Source: Gammaproteobacteria bacterium
Lineage (GTDB): Bacteria > Pseudomonadota > Gammaproteobacteria > Steroidobacterales > Steroidobacteraceae
Direction of reading: 5' to 3'
Assembly (NCBI GenBank): GCA_030040525.1
Contig: JASHTN010000106.1
Span: forward strand, 1-8,949
DNA: 8,949 bases
Shown here: one piece after another, positions 1-5,722 of the stretch
Layout: every line of letters starts with the position of its first letter
Numbering within the stretch: position 1 is the first letter of the stretch
Made by a program: the position numbers and the translations under genes
Notes under the pieces: model-generated
What the model was told of the DNA's origin: nothing
What the model saw: only the letters and a program-made list of their open reading frames with translations
Databases searched by the model: none

Positions 1-1562
1 CGCAGAAACTGGCCGTTGGGGCCGGTGGTGCAGACCGGGTCGGTCGGCGACAGCTCGTTGTAGTAGAAGCCGCGCACGCTGTTGTCGCCGCCGGCGAAGA
101 AGCGGTAGATGGTCGGCAGATTGCTGAAGCGCGACACCAGGCTCGCGCCCACCTCGTCGCGCAGCAGCAGGTGCCACTTGCTGCCGAGAGGGAATACGCG
201 CTCGGCCTGCATGTGCAGCTGGATGAAGTTGGAATCCGAGCCGAGCAGGCTGTCCGAGCCCTTGAGCTCGGCGAAGAACGGATGCACGAACAGCGGCTCG
301 CCGAGGTAACCCTTGGGCACGGACGCCAGATCGAGCTCCGGTACCAGCAGCCGGTCGGTGGTGGTGCCGTTGATGTCCTCGCTGGTGGTGCGCACCGCGT
401 TCAGCTGCCAGACCGTCTGCCAGCTGCCGGCGACGTCGGTGAAGCTCGGGCCGGCGGACTGGGTGTAGGCGGTGACGTCGGCGAGCGTCTGCTGCTCGAT
501 CTTGCCGTTCAGGCTGATGTTCTCGAGCGCCGGGTCGCCCACCGGGATCACGTAGTGGGTCTGCACGTTGTAGCGCGTGATCTGCGCGAACTGCAGCTCG
601 ACGCTGAAGGCGTGGCCGCTGTCGTTGATGCGCCGGTCCTCGTAGCCGAGCGTACCGCGCGCGCCGGTGTCGGTCTCGTAGCCAGCGCCGAAGGAGTAGC
701 GGTTGCGCCGCGCGGGGTCGGCGCGGATGTCGACGGCGACGGTGCGGGTGGTGTGATCCGGATCGCCGGGGCGCACCTCGAGGTTGGCGAAGTACTGTGC
801 GTCGTCGAGAGCGAACTGGGTGCGCAGCACCTGCGTCAGGTCGTAGGGGTCGCCCTGGTGATAGCGCAGGTAGCGCCGCACCAGGCTTTCCTTGATCACG
901 CTCTGGTGGATGGTCGTGGGACCGAAGCGGTAGCGCTCGCCGGTGGCGAGCTCGAGGGCGACGTCGGCGGTGTAGTGCGGCGGATCGACCTGCAGCTCGC
1001 TTTTGCTCATGCTGGCGTCGAAGTAGCCGTAGGTTGCGGCGGTGCGCTGCAGGTCGTCCTTGATGGCATCGTACTCGGCCTGGTTCAGGCGGTCGCCGAC
1101 CTTGAGGGGCAGGTGGCGCAGGATGCGCTGAAACTGCGGCTCATTCGCGCCCGGACCGTCGACGCGCACTTCGATGTGCGCCACCTGCACCGGCCTGCCG
1201 GGCTTTATGTCGACGACCACCTTCCACTCGCCGTGGCCGAGATCGGTGACGGTCGACTGCACCTGCGGCTCGTAATAGCCGAACGGCCGCAGCGCCGCCT
1301 GCGCCTCGCGCGCCACGCGGTTGTGCAGCCGCTCGATGGTGTCGGCATCGAGAGTGACGCCGCCCTTGCGGTAGCGCTCGAAGCTCAGGTAAGCGAGCAC
1401 GTTGGCCCGCAGCTGCTCGTCCACGCCGCGCACCTCGACGTTGACCCCGGGGGCGGCCGCGAGCGGTGCCGCGCAGAGACAGCCAGCGGCCGCGCACACG
1501 GCGAGCACCCCGGCCCGCCGCTGCCATCGACGAGCCCGAGGCAAGGCATTGCGCTGCGCCAT
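1..1562 (-). CDS. tamA: TamA, outer-membrane translocation and assembly module (Omp85 family), C-terminus cut by window edge
   Basis: 520 codons are readable from ATG at 1562 to the window edge. In the family, TamA is an outer-membrane Omp85 protein that works with inner-membrane-anchored TamB in outer-membrane protein insertion and envelope lipid homeostasis. Seen: a basic N-terminus plus hydrophobic stretch ending near LAAAP (signal peptide, about residues 1-38). Three POTRA-like segments follow at about 40-118, 120-200 and 205-282, with typical pieces such as FGYYEP (94-99) and YGYFDAS (178-184). The beta-barrel begins near RYSFGAGYETDTGARG (288-303). The Omp85 signature FFAGGDNSVRGF (488-499) contains the loop-6 VRGF motif. 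Roughly the last 70-100 barrel residues lie beyond the window. There is no clear Shine-Dalgarno sequence before the ATG; the start was chosen because it gives a proper signal peptide. tamB would be expected past position 1, downstream of this gene. Identification is firm; the exact start is less so. Confidence 0.95.
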   Translation of the reverse strand, partial: MAQRNALPRARRWQRRAGVLAVCAAAGCLCAAPLAAAPGVNVEVRGVDEQLRANVLAYLSFERYRKGGVTLDADTIERLHNRVAREAQAALRPFGYYEPQVQSTVTDLGHGEWKVVVDIKPGRPVQVAHIEVRVDGPGANEPQFQRILRHLPLKVGDRLNQAEYDAIKDDLQRTAATYGYFDASMSKSELQVDPPHYTADVALELATGERYRFGPTTIHQSVIKESLVRRYLRYHQGDPYDLTQVLRTQFALDDAQYFANLEVRPGDPDHTTRTVAVDIRADPARRNRYSFGAGYETDTGARGTLGYEDRRINDSGHAFSVELQFAQITRYNVQTHYVIPVGDPALENISLNGKIEQQTLADVTAYTQSAGPSFTDVAGSWQTVWQLNAVRTTSEDINGTTTDRLLVPELDLASVPKGYLGEPLFVHPFFAELKGSDSLLGSDSNFIQLHMQAERVFPLGSKWHLLLRDEVGASLVSRFSNLPTIYRFFAGGDNSVRGFYYNELSPTDPVCTTGPNGQFL

Positions 1563-1591
1563 CTCGACGTGCGAACAACAACTGGAGGCGG

Positions 1592-1597
1592 ATTCTA
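1592..1597 (-). promoter_or_regulatory. Putative -10 element of the tamA promoter (TAGAAT)
   Basis: Minus-strand TAGAAT in the context CTCTAGAATCCGCC lies 29 nt upstream of the tamA ATG and implies a leader of about 20-25 nt. No good -35 hexamer is visible 16-18 nt further upstream. The same element, followed by a similar CGC-type stretch, sits before nudC, which supports a real housekeeping-type promoter. The call rests on motif and position only. Confidence 0.45.
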
Positions 1598-1708
1598 GAG
1601 CCTCGCGAGCACCCCCGCTCGGGCAGTTCGCGCGCCGCTCCGGTCTTGAGTCAGAGTGCAGGCCGCGCCCGCAGTTCCGCGCCGCGCCGCGCGCACTGCA
1701 ACACTTAA

Positions 1709-1727
1709 CGCAGCACGGGTCGCTGCG
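1709..1727 (-). terminator. Stem-loop just after the NRDE-protein stop, possible weak terminator
   Basis: Perfect 6-bp arms CGCAGC/GCTGCG enclose a 7-nt loop and start 1 nt after the stop codon of the NRDE-family gene (minus strand). The minus-strand sequence after the stem is TTAAGTGTTG, which is only weakly U-rich. This may be a weak intrinsic terminator or a 3'-end-stabilising hairpin that separates the nudC-NRDE unit from tamA. Confidence 0.35.
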
Positions 1728-1728
1728 C

Positions 1729-2508
1729 TTACGGCCACTCGCTCGCGTTCAGCTGGAATTCAGTTTCGCCGGCCGCGGCGCCCGCCGCATCGAAGCGCCG
1801 CTCGGCGATGTACACCGCACCATCGGGCTCGAGCAGCACGACGCTCGAACAGCGCGTGCCGTACACCGGGTGCAGCACGAACGGCGCCGACAGCACCTGC
1901 TGCCACTCGCGCGGCAGGCCGCCGGTCGGCGTGGCCGGCGCAGCGGTGCCCGCCTGGCGGCGGTCATTGAGCAGCGCGAACAGCCCGGCGGCTGCGGCGC
2001 TGCCGGTCCGCAGCCAGTCCTCGAAGCCGGCGCGCACCCGTTGCAGCTTCGGCCACGGCGTGTCGAGCAGCTCGTTGGAGAGTCCGTAGACCCCGGGCGG
2101 CAGCGTGCGGGCGAACGGCGTCGCGCGGTTCGAGCCGTAGGCGAGCGTCGCGCTGTCCGCAAGCAGCAGATTGAAGCCGGCGTAGCTGTCGGCCGCTCGC
2201 TCGAGCGCTGTCAGGAACTCACGCGGCCCGGCCGTGCCGGTCAGGTACCGCGGGATCAGCGCGCCGCGCGACGGTGCGGCGGCGCGCGGCCGCTGCAGCT
2301 CGCGGAAGTTGGTCACGACAGCGAAGCGCCGCGCGCGGTCGAGGCCGAGCCAGGTGCCGTGCGCGCGCAGATCGCGGCCGGCGATCAGCGGCGCGTCCGG
2401 CCACCTGGCGAGCGGTGCGGCCGGGCGCTCGTGATACTCGTCGCGGTTGGCCGCGACCACCAGGCGGTAGCGCGGATGTGTCTGCCACGCAAGCACCAGC
2501 AGGCACAT
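1729..2508 (-). CDS. NRDE / TANGO2-family protein
   Basis: 259 aa. It starts MCLLVLAW and carries the defining NRDE motif at residues 21-24 (AANRDEYHERPA), a Cys at position 2, GTWLG at 51-55, GFNLLLAD at 111-118, GLSNELLDTPWPK at 142-154 and YGTRCSSVVLL at 216-226. These match the NRDE domain of TANGO2-like proteins, which are about 250-270 aa, so the gene looks complete. The biochemical role of bacterial members is not established; human TANGO2 has been linked to Golgi organisation, heme and lipid/CoA metabolism. No signal peptide is seen, so it is probably cytoplasmic. The ATG lies 5 nt after the nudC stop on the same strand, with GGAG located inside the end of nudC at a rather long spacing, so translation is probably coupled to nudC. 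Family assignment is firm; function is unknown. Confidence 0.9.
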   Translation of the reverse strand: MCLLVLAWQTHPRYRLVVAANRDEYHERPAAPLARWPDAPLIAGRDLRAHGTWLGLDRARRFAVVTNFRELQRPRAAAPSRGALIPRYLTGTAGPREFLTALERAADSYAGFNLLLADSATLAYGSNRATPFARTLPPGVYGLSNELLDTPWPKLQRVRAGFEDWLRTGSAAAAGLFALLNDRRQAGTAAPATPTGGLPREWQQVLSAPFVLHPVYGTRCSSVVLLEPDGAVYIAERRFDAAGAAAGETEFQLNASEWP

Positions 2509-2513
2509 GGATC

Positions 2514-3413
2514 TCAGGCCGCTCCGTCCAGCCAGGCGGAGATCAGCCGCCAGGAGATCGCCTGCGAAGGCGGCGTGAGCACCTCGCCCGAGCGCAGCTG
2601 CGCCCGCGTGAACCAGCGCGCGTCCTCGAGCTCGCCGCCGATTCGCACGCGGCTCGCGGCGGGGGCCGTGGCGCGGAAGCCGAGCATCAGCGAGGCGGGG
2701 AAGGGCCAGGGCTGCGAGGAGTCGTAGCTCACGCTCTGCACTTCGACGCCGGTCTCTTCCACCACCTCGCGCGCCACCGCATCCTCGAGACTCTCGCCCG
2801 GCTCGACGAAACCCGCGATGGTCGAATAGCGCCGCGCCGGCCAGCTCGATTGCCGGCCGAGCAACGCATGCTCGCCGTCGGTGACCAGCACGATGATCGC
2901 CGGATCGAGACGCGGGAAGAACTCCTGGCCGCAGTGCGGCTGCGGGCAGCGCAGGCTGTGGCCGGCGCGCGCAGGTGAGGTCGCCGTGCCGCACACGCCG
3001 CAATGGCGCGTGCGCGCACGCCAGATCGAGAGTGCGCGCGCGTACGCGAGCAGCCCCGCCGCGTCCTCCGGCAGCTCGCCTGTGAGCGGCCGCAGCTCCT
3101 CGAAGCGCGTGCCTTCGGGCGGGCTGAAGGTTGCGGCCGCCGGGAGCTCGACCAGCACGCAGCGCGCGCCGCGGAACCAGCCGAGCAGCACCAGCTCCCG
3201 GGATGAGGCCGCCCGCACCGCCGGCGCATCGCCGCCGAGGAACGCGATCGTCGGCGGCGAGCCCGCGTTGAGCAGCTGCGTCGTGCCGCGCGCGAGCAGA
3301 TAGCGCGTGTCGGGATCGGCGCGCGCCGCGGCCTCCCAGGCCGGATCCTCGCGCGCCTCGGCACGCCGCTCGAGGTACGGGCCGGCGAAGAAATTGGGGC
3401 GGGCCTGGGCCAT
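2514..3413 (-). CDS. nudC: NAD(H) pyrophosphatase / NAD-RNA decapping enzyme NudC
   Basis: 299 aa, cytoplasmic Nudix hydrolase. The family hydrolyses NADH to NMNH plus AMP and removes NAD caps from RNA. Seen: a variable N-terminal domain (about 1-130) and a zinc ribbon with Cys138, Cys141, Cys156 and Cys161. The Nudix box runs over residues 201-223, with Gly201, Glu207, Arg215, Glu216, Glu219, Glu220 and Gly222 all in the Gx5Ex7REUxEExGU positions. The NudC-specific motif SQPWPFPAS follows at 233-241. No key residue is missing. E. coli NudC is about 257 aa; the extra length is mainly N-terminal and matches the longer NudC proteins of other proteobacteria. The ATG at 3413 gives MAQARPNFFAG, but there is no strong Shine-Dalgarno sequence. 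It is the first gene of a two-gene unit with the NRDE protein. Highly confident. Confidence 0.96.
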   Translation of the reverse strand: MAQARPNFFAGPYLERRAEAREDPAWEAAARADPDTRYLLARGTTQLLNAGSPPTIAFLGGDAPAVRAASSRELVLLGWFRGARCVLVELPAAATFSPPEGTRFEELRPLTGELPEDAAGLLAYARALSIWRARTRHCGVCGTATSPARAGHSLRCPQPHCGQEFFPRLDPAIIVLVTDGEHALLGRQSSWPARRYSTIAGFVEPGESLEDAVAREVVEETGVEVQSVSYDSSQPWPFPASLMLGFRATAPAASRVRIGGELEDARWFTRAQLRSGEVLTPPSQAISWRLISAWLDGAA

Positions 3414-3449
3414 GCTGCGCCGCTTTCGGGGAACGGATGCGTGCCGCGC

Positions 3450-3458
3450 ATTCTAGCA
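3450..3458 (-). promoter_or_regulatory. Extended -10 promoter element of nudC (TGCTAGAAT)
   Basis: The minus strand reads TGCTAGAAT, an extended -10 (TGn plus TAGAAT) located 37-45 nt upstream of the nudC ATG. The predicted transcription start near 3443 gives a leader of about 30 nt. No convincing -35 hexamer is present; extended -10 promoters often lack one. The hexamer is identical to the one before tamA. Confidence 0.5.
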
Positions 3459-3463
3459 GCGCA

Positions 3464-3780
3464 ACTGCGGCCCGCCGGCGGCCGCCGGCCGGCGGCTCGG
3501 GTAGTCTTGCGAATGGAGCTTCGCAGGGCCAGTAACTGTCCGTAGTAACGCCGCTTCCAACCCAGGAAGACCAAGGTCTCAAATAAACATGCACCGGGAC
3601 GTCATGCGTTTACGGTAGAACATAGAGCGCTTCGCCAAGCTCGCCGAGAATTAACTGCTTGCTCGAACATGAGGCAATTCTGGCTGCGATTCGCGAGTGG
3701 ACTGCTGGGCGGTGCGTGCGGCAGACCGCCCTGGCGCCGCGACCGGATGCTGGGTAGCGCGGCACCGGTGCTGTCCGAGC
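3464..3780. other. Gene-free stretch between nudC and the repeat-protein gene
   Basis: About 320 bp lie between the nudC promoter and the promoter of the gene at 3839. I see no reading frame with a plausible ribosome binding site or a recognisable protein on either strand. The open frames crossing it are short or are extensions of neighbouring frames. GC content drops from the nudC side toward the plus-strand block. There is a weak interrupted dyad, TAAAC at 3584-3588 and GTTTA at 3608-3612. It could be a remnant of a decayed gene or an insertion junction, but nothing identifies it. Confidence 0.5.
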
Positions 3781-3810
3781 TTGACTGCGGATTTCAGACG
3801 GACCGATTCT
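3781..3810 (+). promoter_or_regulatory. Putative sigma-70 promoter for the repeat-protein gene
   Basis: TTGACT (3781-3786, 5 of 6 to the -35 consensus) is followed after 18 nt by GATTCT (3805-3810, a weak -10). This would start transcription near 3817, giving a leader of about 20 nt that just includes the strong Shine-Dalgarno sequence AGGAGGG at 3824-3830. The position is good; the -10 is poor. Confidence 0.35.
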
Positions 3811-3838
3811 CGGCGCGGTGCGCAGGAGGGAAGCCATC

Positions 3839-4507
3839 ATGTCGTCAGCGTCGAGTTTCCTGCACCGTCCAACTCAGGTGTTGCTCGCTGTCCTGGCTAT
3901 CGGAGTATGGGGCTTGCTGCTCCGACCCTATCTCCCGATCGCCGCGGCTGCCACTCAAGAATCCGCGGCTGCGCGGTCTGCGACGTACGACACTCTCAAC
4001 GTCCAGCGGATCAACGTGCTGGATCCGGACGGTAAGTTACGTTTGGTCATCGCCAACGGCGCGCAAATGCCGGGGGCGATTCTCCACGGCAAGACCTATC
4101 CGCGTAGCATCGACAATGCGGCGGGTCTGTTATTCCTCGATACGAAGGGCGATGAGACCGGTGGTCTCGCTACGGCGAGGCTGCAGAACGACGCTGTGAC
4201 GAACTTCAGCTTCGATTGCACGTACCAGACGACCGATTGCATCAGAATATGGAAGCAGGAAAGCATCGATGGCGCGCGGTTACGTGAGAGCTTCGATATC
4301 TTCGATCGCCGCCCTTACACAGGACGCGTCGAGTCGAGCCAGGGCGTCCGGCGCATCACGCTGGCCGATGAGAATCAGAATGCGCAGCTGCTCATTTCCG
4401 ACCCTCAGGGTCGTCCCCGCATCCGTATCGGCGTGGACAAGGCCGGGGAGCCGAGCATCGTGATGTTGAAGCCGGATGGCAAGGTTGCATATCGCGCTGG
4501 CAGATAG
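3839..4507 (+). CDS. Membrane-anchored periplasmic protein of unknown function with short D-x-x-G-K beta repeats
   Basis: 222 aa. The ATG at 3839 was chosen over an upstream start at 3818 because AGGAGGG (3824-3830) lies 8 nt before it. Residues 13-37 form one hydrophobic segment (TQVLLAVLAIGVWGLLL...), acting as an uncleaved anchor or a signal peptide ending near IAAAA, so the rest is probably periplasmic. The remainder is built of short units resembling beta hairpins: LDPDGKLRLVIA (61-72), LDTKGDETGGLA (100-111), ADENQNAQLLIS (176-187), SDPQGRPRIRIG (187-198), VDKAGEPSIVML (199-210) and a final KPDGKVAYRAG. Two cysteines (127 and 134) could form a disulfide. From memory, similar proteins (INVVDxDGKxRLVI...AGLxFxDxxGDExGGL) are scattered in diverse bacteria as uncharacterised proteins. 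I do not recognise a function. Base composition is less GC-rich than in its minus-strand neighbours. Confidence 0.75.
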   Translation: MSSASSFLHRPTQVLLAVLAIGVWGLLLRPYLPIAAAATQESAAARSATYDTLNVQRINVLDPDGKLRLVIANGAQMPGAILHGKTYPRSIDNAAGLLFLDTKGDETGGLATARLQNDAVTNFSFDCTYQTTDCIRIWKQESIDGARLRESFDIFDRRPYTGRVESSQGVRRITLADENQNAQLLISDPQGRPRIRIGVDKAGEPSIVMLKPDGKVAYRAGR

Positions 4508-4557
4508 CGGCAAGGTCGCCGCAGTGTGCGCATTCTTCGAGGCCCGTGCATCCAAAC

Positions 4558-4576
4558 TACTTGACGGAGTCAAGTA
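4558..4576 (+). promoter_or_regulatory. 19-bp palindrome TACTTGACGGAGTCAAGTA, candidate MarR operator
   Basis: Perfect 8-bp inverted arms (TACTTGAC / GTCAAGTA) surround a 3-bp spacer (GGA), centred 30 nt upstream of the MarR-GNAT start at 4597. The length and symmetry fit a winged-helix MarR dimer. The left arm contains TTGACG (4561-4566), a good -35; 17 nt downstream lies CAGGAT (4584-4589), a weak -10. A regulator bound here would block its own promoter. The palindrome itself is directly visible; autoregulation is inference from the usual behaviour of MarR proteins. Confidence 0.7.
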
Positions 4577-4596
4577 TATCCGCCAGGATCGTCTTC

Positions 4597-5565
4597 ATGA
4601 CGTCCTCGGCTGTTCAGCAGGGCAACGCTGCCAGGCGCCGGATCGTCGGCCGCCGGCAGGTTGATTCCGTGCGGCACTTTAATCGCTTCTATACCCGGCA
4701 GCTGGGTCTGTTGGACAAGGGATATCTGAGTTCCGACTGGACCCTGACCGAAGTGCGCGTCCTGTATGAGCTCGCCCGCAAGAGGAACGTGACTGCAGCC
4801 GAGATCGCCGAAGAGTTGCAGCTTGATGTGGCCTACCTGAGCCGCGTCCTGGCAAGGTTCGAGAGGCAACGGTTGATCAAACGTACCTTATCGAGGACGG
4901 ATGCCCGACAGCGCCATCTTGCTCTCACGGCGAAGGGACTCGCGGCTTTCGAACCGCTCGATCGATCTGCAGCGCAGCAGGTGACCGAAATGCTGACGCC
5001 ACTCTCGGACTCGGAGCGCATCGCACTTCTCTCTGCCATGCACCACGTTGAGGGGCTGCTCGGTTACAAATCCACCGCAGCGAGCGGCTATACGCTTCGC
5101 GCGCTACAAATCGGTGATATCGGCTGGATCATCCATCGCCAGGCACTGCTGTACGCACAGGAATACGGCTGGGATATCAGCTACGAAGCGCTGGTCGCGG
5201 AAATACTGGCGGGATTTGTCAAGGACTTCGACCCGTGCAAGTCAGCTGCTTGGATTGCGGAGAGCTCAGGGGCGGTGGTGGGGTCGGTGTTTCTCGTGCC
5301 GGCTGCGGCTAGCGTGGCGAAACTGCGGTTGTTGTATGTAGAGCCGGCGGCGCGCGGCATGGGTTTGGGCCGCAGACTGGTCGAGGAGTGCATTGCCGGT
5401 GCTCGCGACCGCGGTTACCGAACTCTGACCCTCTGGACCAACAGTGTGCTTGTCGCCGCGCGACGCATCTACGAGGCTGTTGGCTTTGAGCTCTGCAAGG
5501 AGGAGCGCCATCACTCTTTCGGCAAAGACCTGATCGGTCAGACCTGGGTGCTGACGCTTAATTGA
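4597..5565 (+). CDS. Bifunctional MarR-type winged-helix regulator / GNAT N-acetyltransferase
   Basis: 322 aa, a known fusion architecture. The N-terminal half is a MarR winged helix: helices with FNRFYTRQLGLLDKGYL (28-44), HTH at about 66-96 (TAAEIAEELQLDVAYLSRVL, then ERQRLIKR) and a wing with TDARQRHLALTAKG (101-114, including the usual D-x-R...LT-x-x-G pattern). The C-terminal half (about 163-322) is a GNAT domain with LRLLYVEPAARGMGLGRRLV (243-262), containing the R-x-x-G-x-G acetyl-CoA loop, and ARRIYEAVGFELCKEE (288-303). ATG 4597 is preferred: AGGA at 4585-4588 lies 8 nt before it, and the alternative GTG at 4546 would put the palindromic operator inside the gene. The acetylation substrate is unknown. 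It probably represses its own promoter through the palindrome at 4558-4576. The gene lies 89 nt downstream of the repeat-protein gene and is likely a separate unit. Confidence 0.93.
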   Translation: MTSSAVQQGNAARRRIVGRRQVDSVRHFNRFYTRQLGLLDKGYLSSDWTLTEVRVLYELARKRNVTAAEIAEELQLDVAYLSRVLARFERQRLIKRTLSRTDARQRHLALTAKGLAAFEPLDRSAAQQVTEMLTPLSDSERIALLSAMHHVEGLLGYKSTAASGYTLRALQIGDIGWIIHRQALLYAQEYGWDISYEALVAEILAGFVKDFDPCKSAAWIAESSGAVVGSVFLVPAAASVAKLRLLYVEPAARGMGLGRRLVEECIAGARDRGYRTLTLWTNSVLVAARRIYEAVGFELCKEERHHSFGKDLIGQTWVLTLN

Positions 5566-5569
5566 CGCC

Positions 5570-5586
5570 CGTCGCTGCCGGCGACG
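5570..5586 (+). terminator. Stem-loop shortly after the MarR-GNAT stop
   Basis: CGTCGC / GCGACG form a perfect 6-bp stem with a 5-nt loop (TGCCG), starting 4 nt after the stop codon. The next bases (TCATCAACG) are not U-rich, so this is at best a weak or factor-assisted terminator between the converging MarR-GNAT gene and the minus-strand gene ending at 5723. The rest of the gap to 5722 shows nothing recognisable. Confidence 0.35.
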
Positions 5587-5722
5587 TCATCAACGAGAGC
5601 CCGGTTGCGGGGGCCAGTGTCGCTCCTGGTTCCGCCCGGACGCGGCGCGGGTAGTCCTCTGCGACGCCGCGGAGGTCAAATCGCTGCGGGCTCGCGCCGC
5701 CAGCGCTTGAGCGGGCCGTCGC

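Noticed and set aside
171..1598. Long plus-strand open frame (475 codons) opposite tamA
   Set aside because: It is antisense to a clear TamA reading frame. The predicted protein is low-complexity Ala/Val/Arg/Gly with no recognisable domain, as expected for shadow frames in GC-rich DNA.
1729..3594. A 621-codon minus-strand frame that would fuse extra sequence to the NRDE protein
   Set aside because: Only its last 259 codons encode the NRDE protein, which begins with the conserved MC start. The upstream part overlaps nudC in another frame and is low-complexity.
3584..3612. Interrupted dyad TAAAC ... GTTTA upstream of the repeat-protein gene
   Set aside because: The arms are only 5 bp with a 19-bp spacer and poor inner symmetry, and it lies far from the likely promoter, so it is too weak to call an operator.
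3610..3840. Small 76-codon minus-strand frame in the gene-free stretch
   Set aside because: No ribosome binding site, no recognisable motif, and it overlaps the promoter and start region of the well-supported plus-strand gene.
3598..5590. Direct repeat GACGTCAT at 3598-3605 and 5583-5590 bracketing the lower-GC block, possible target-site duplication
   Set aside because: An 8-bp match between two loosely defined edge regions is expected by chance fairly often, and no terminal inverted repeats, transposase or integrase accompany it.
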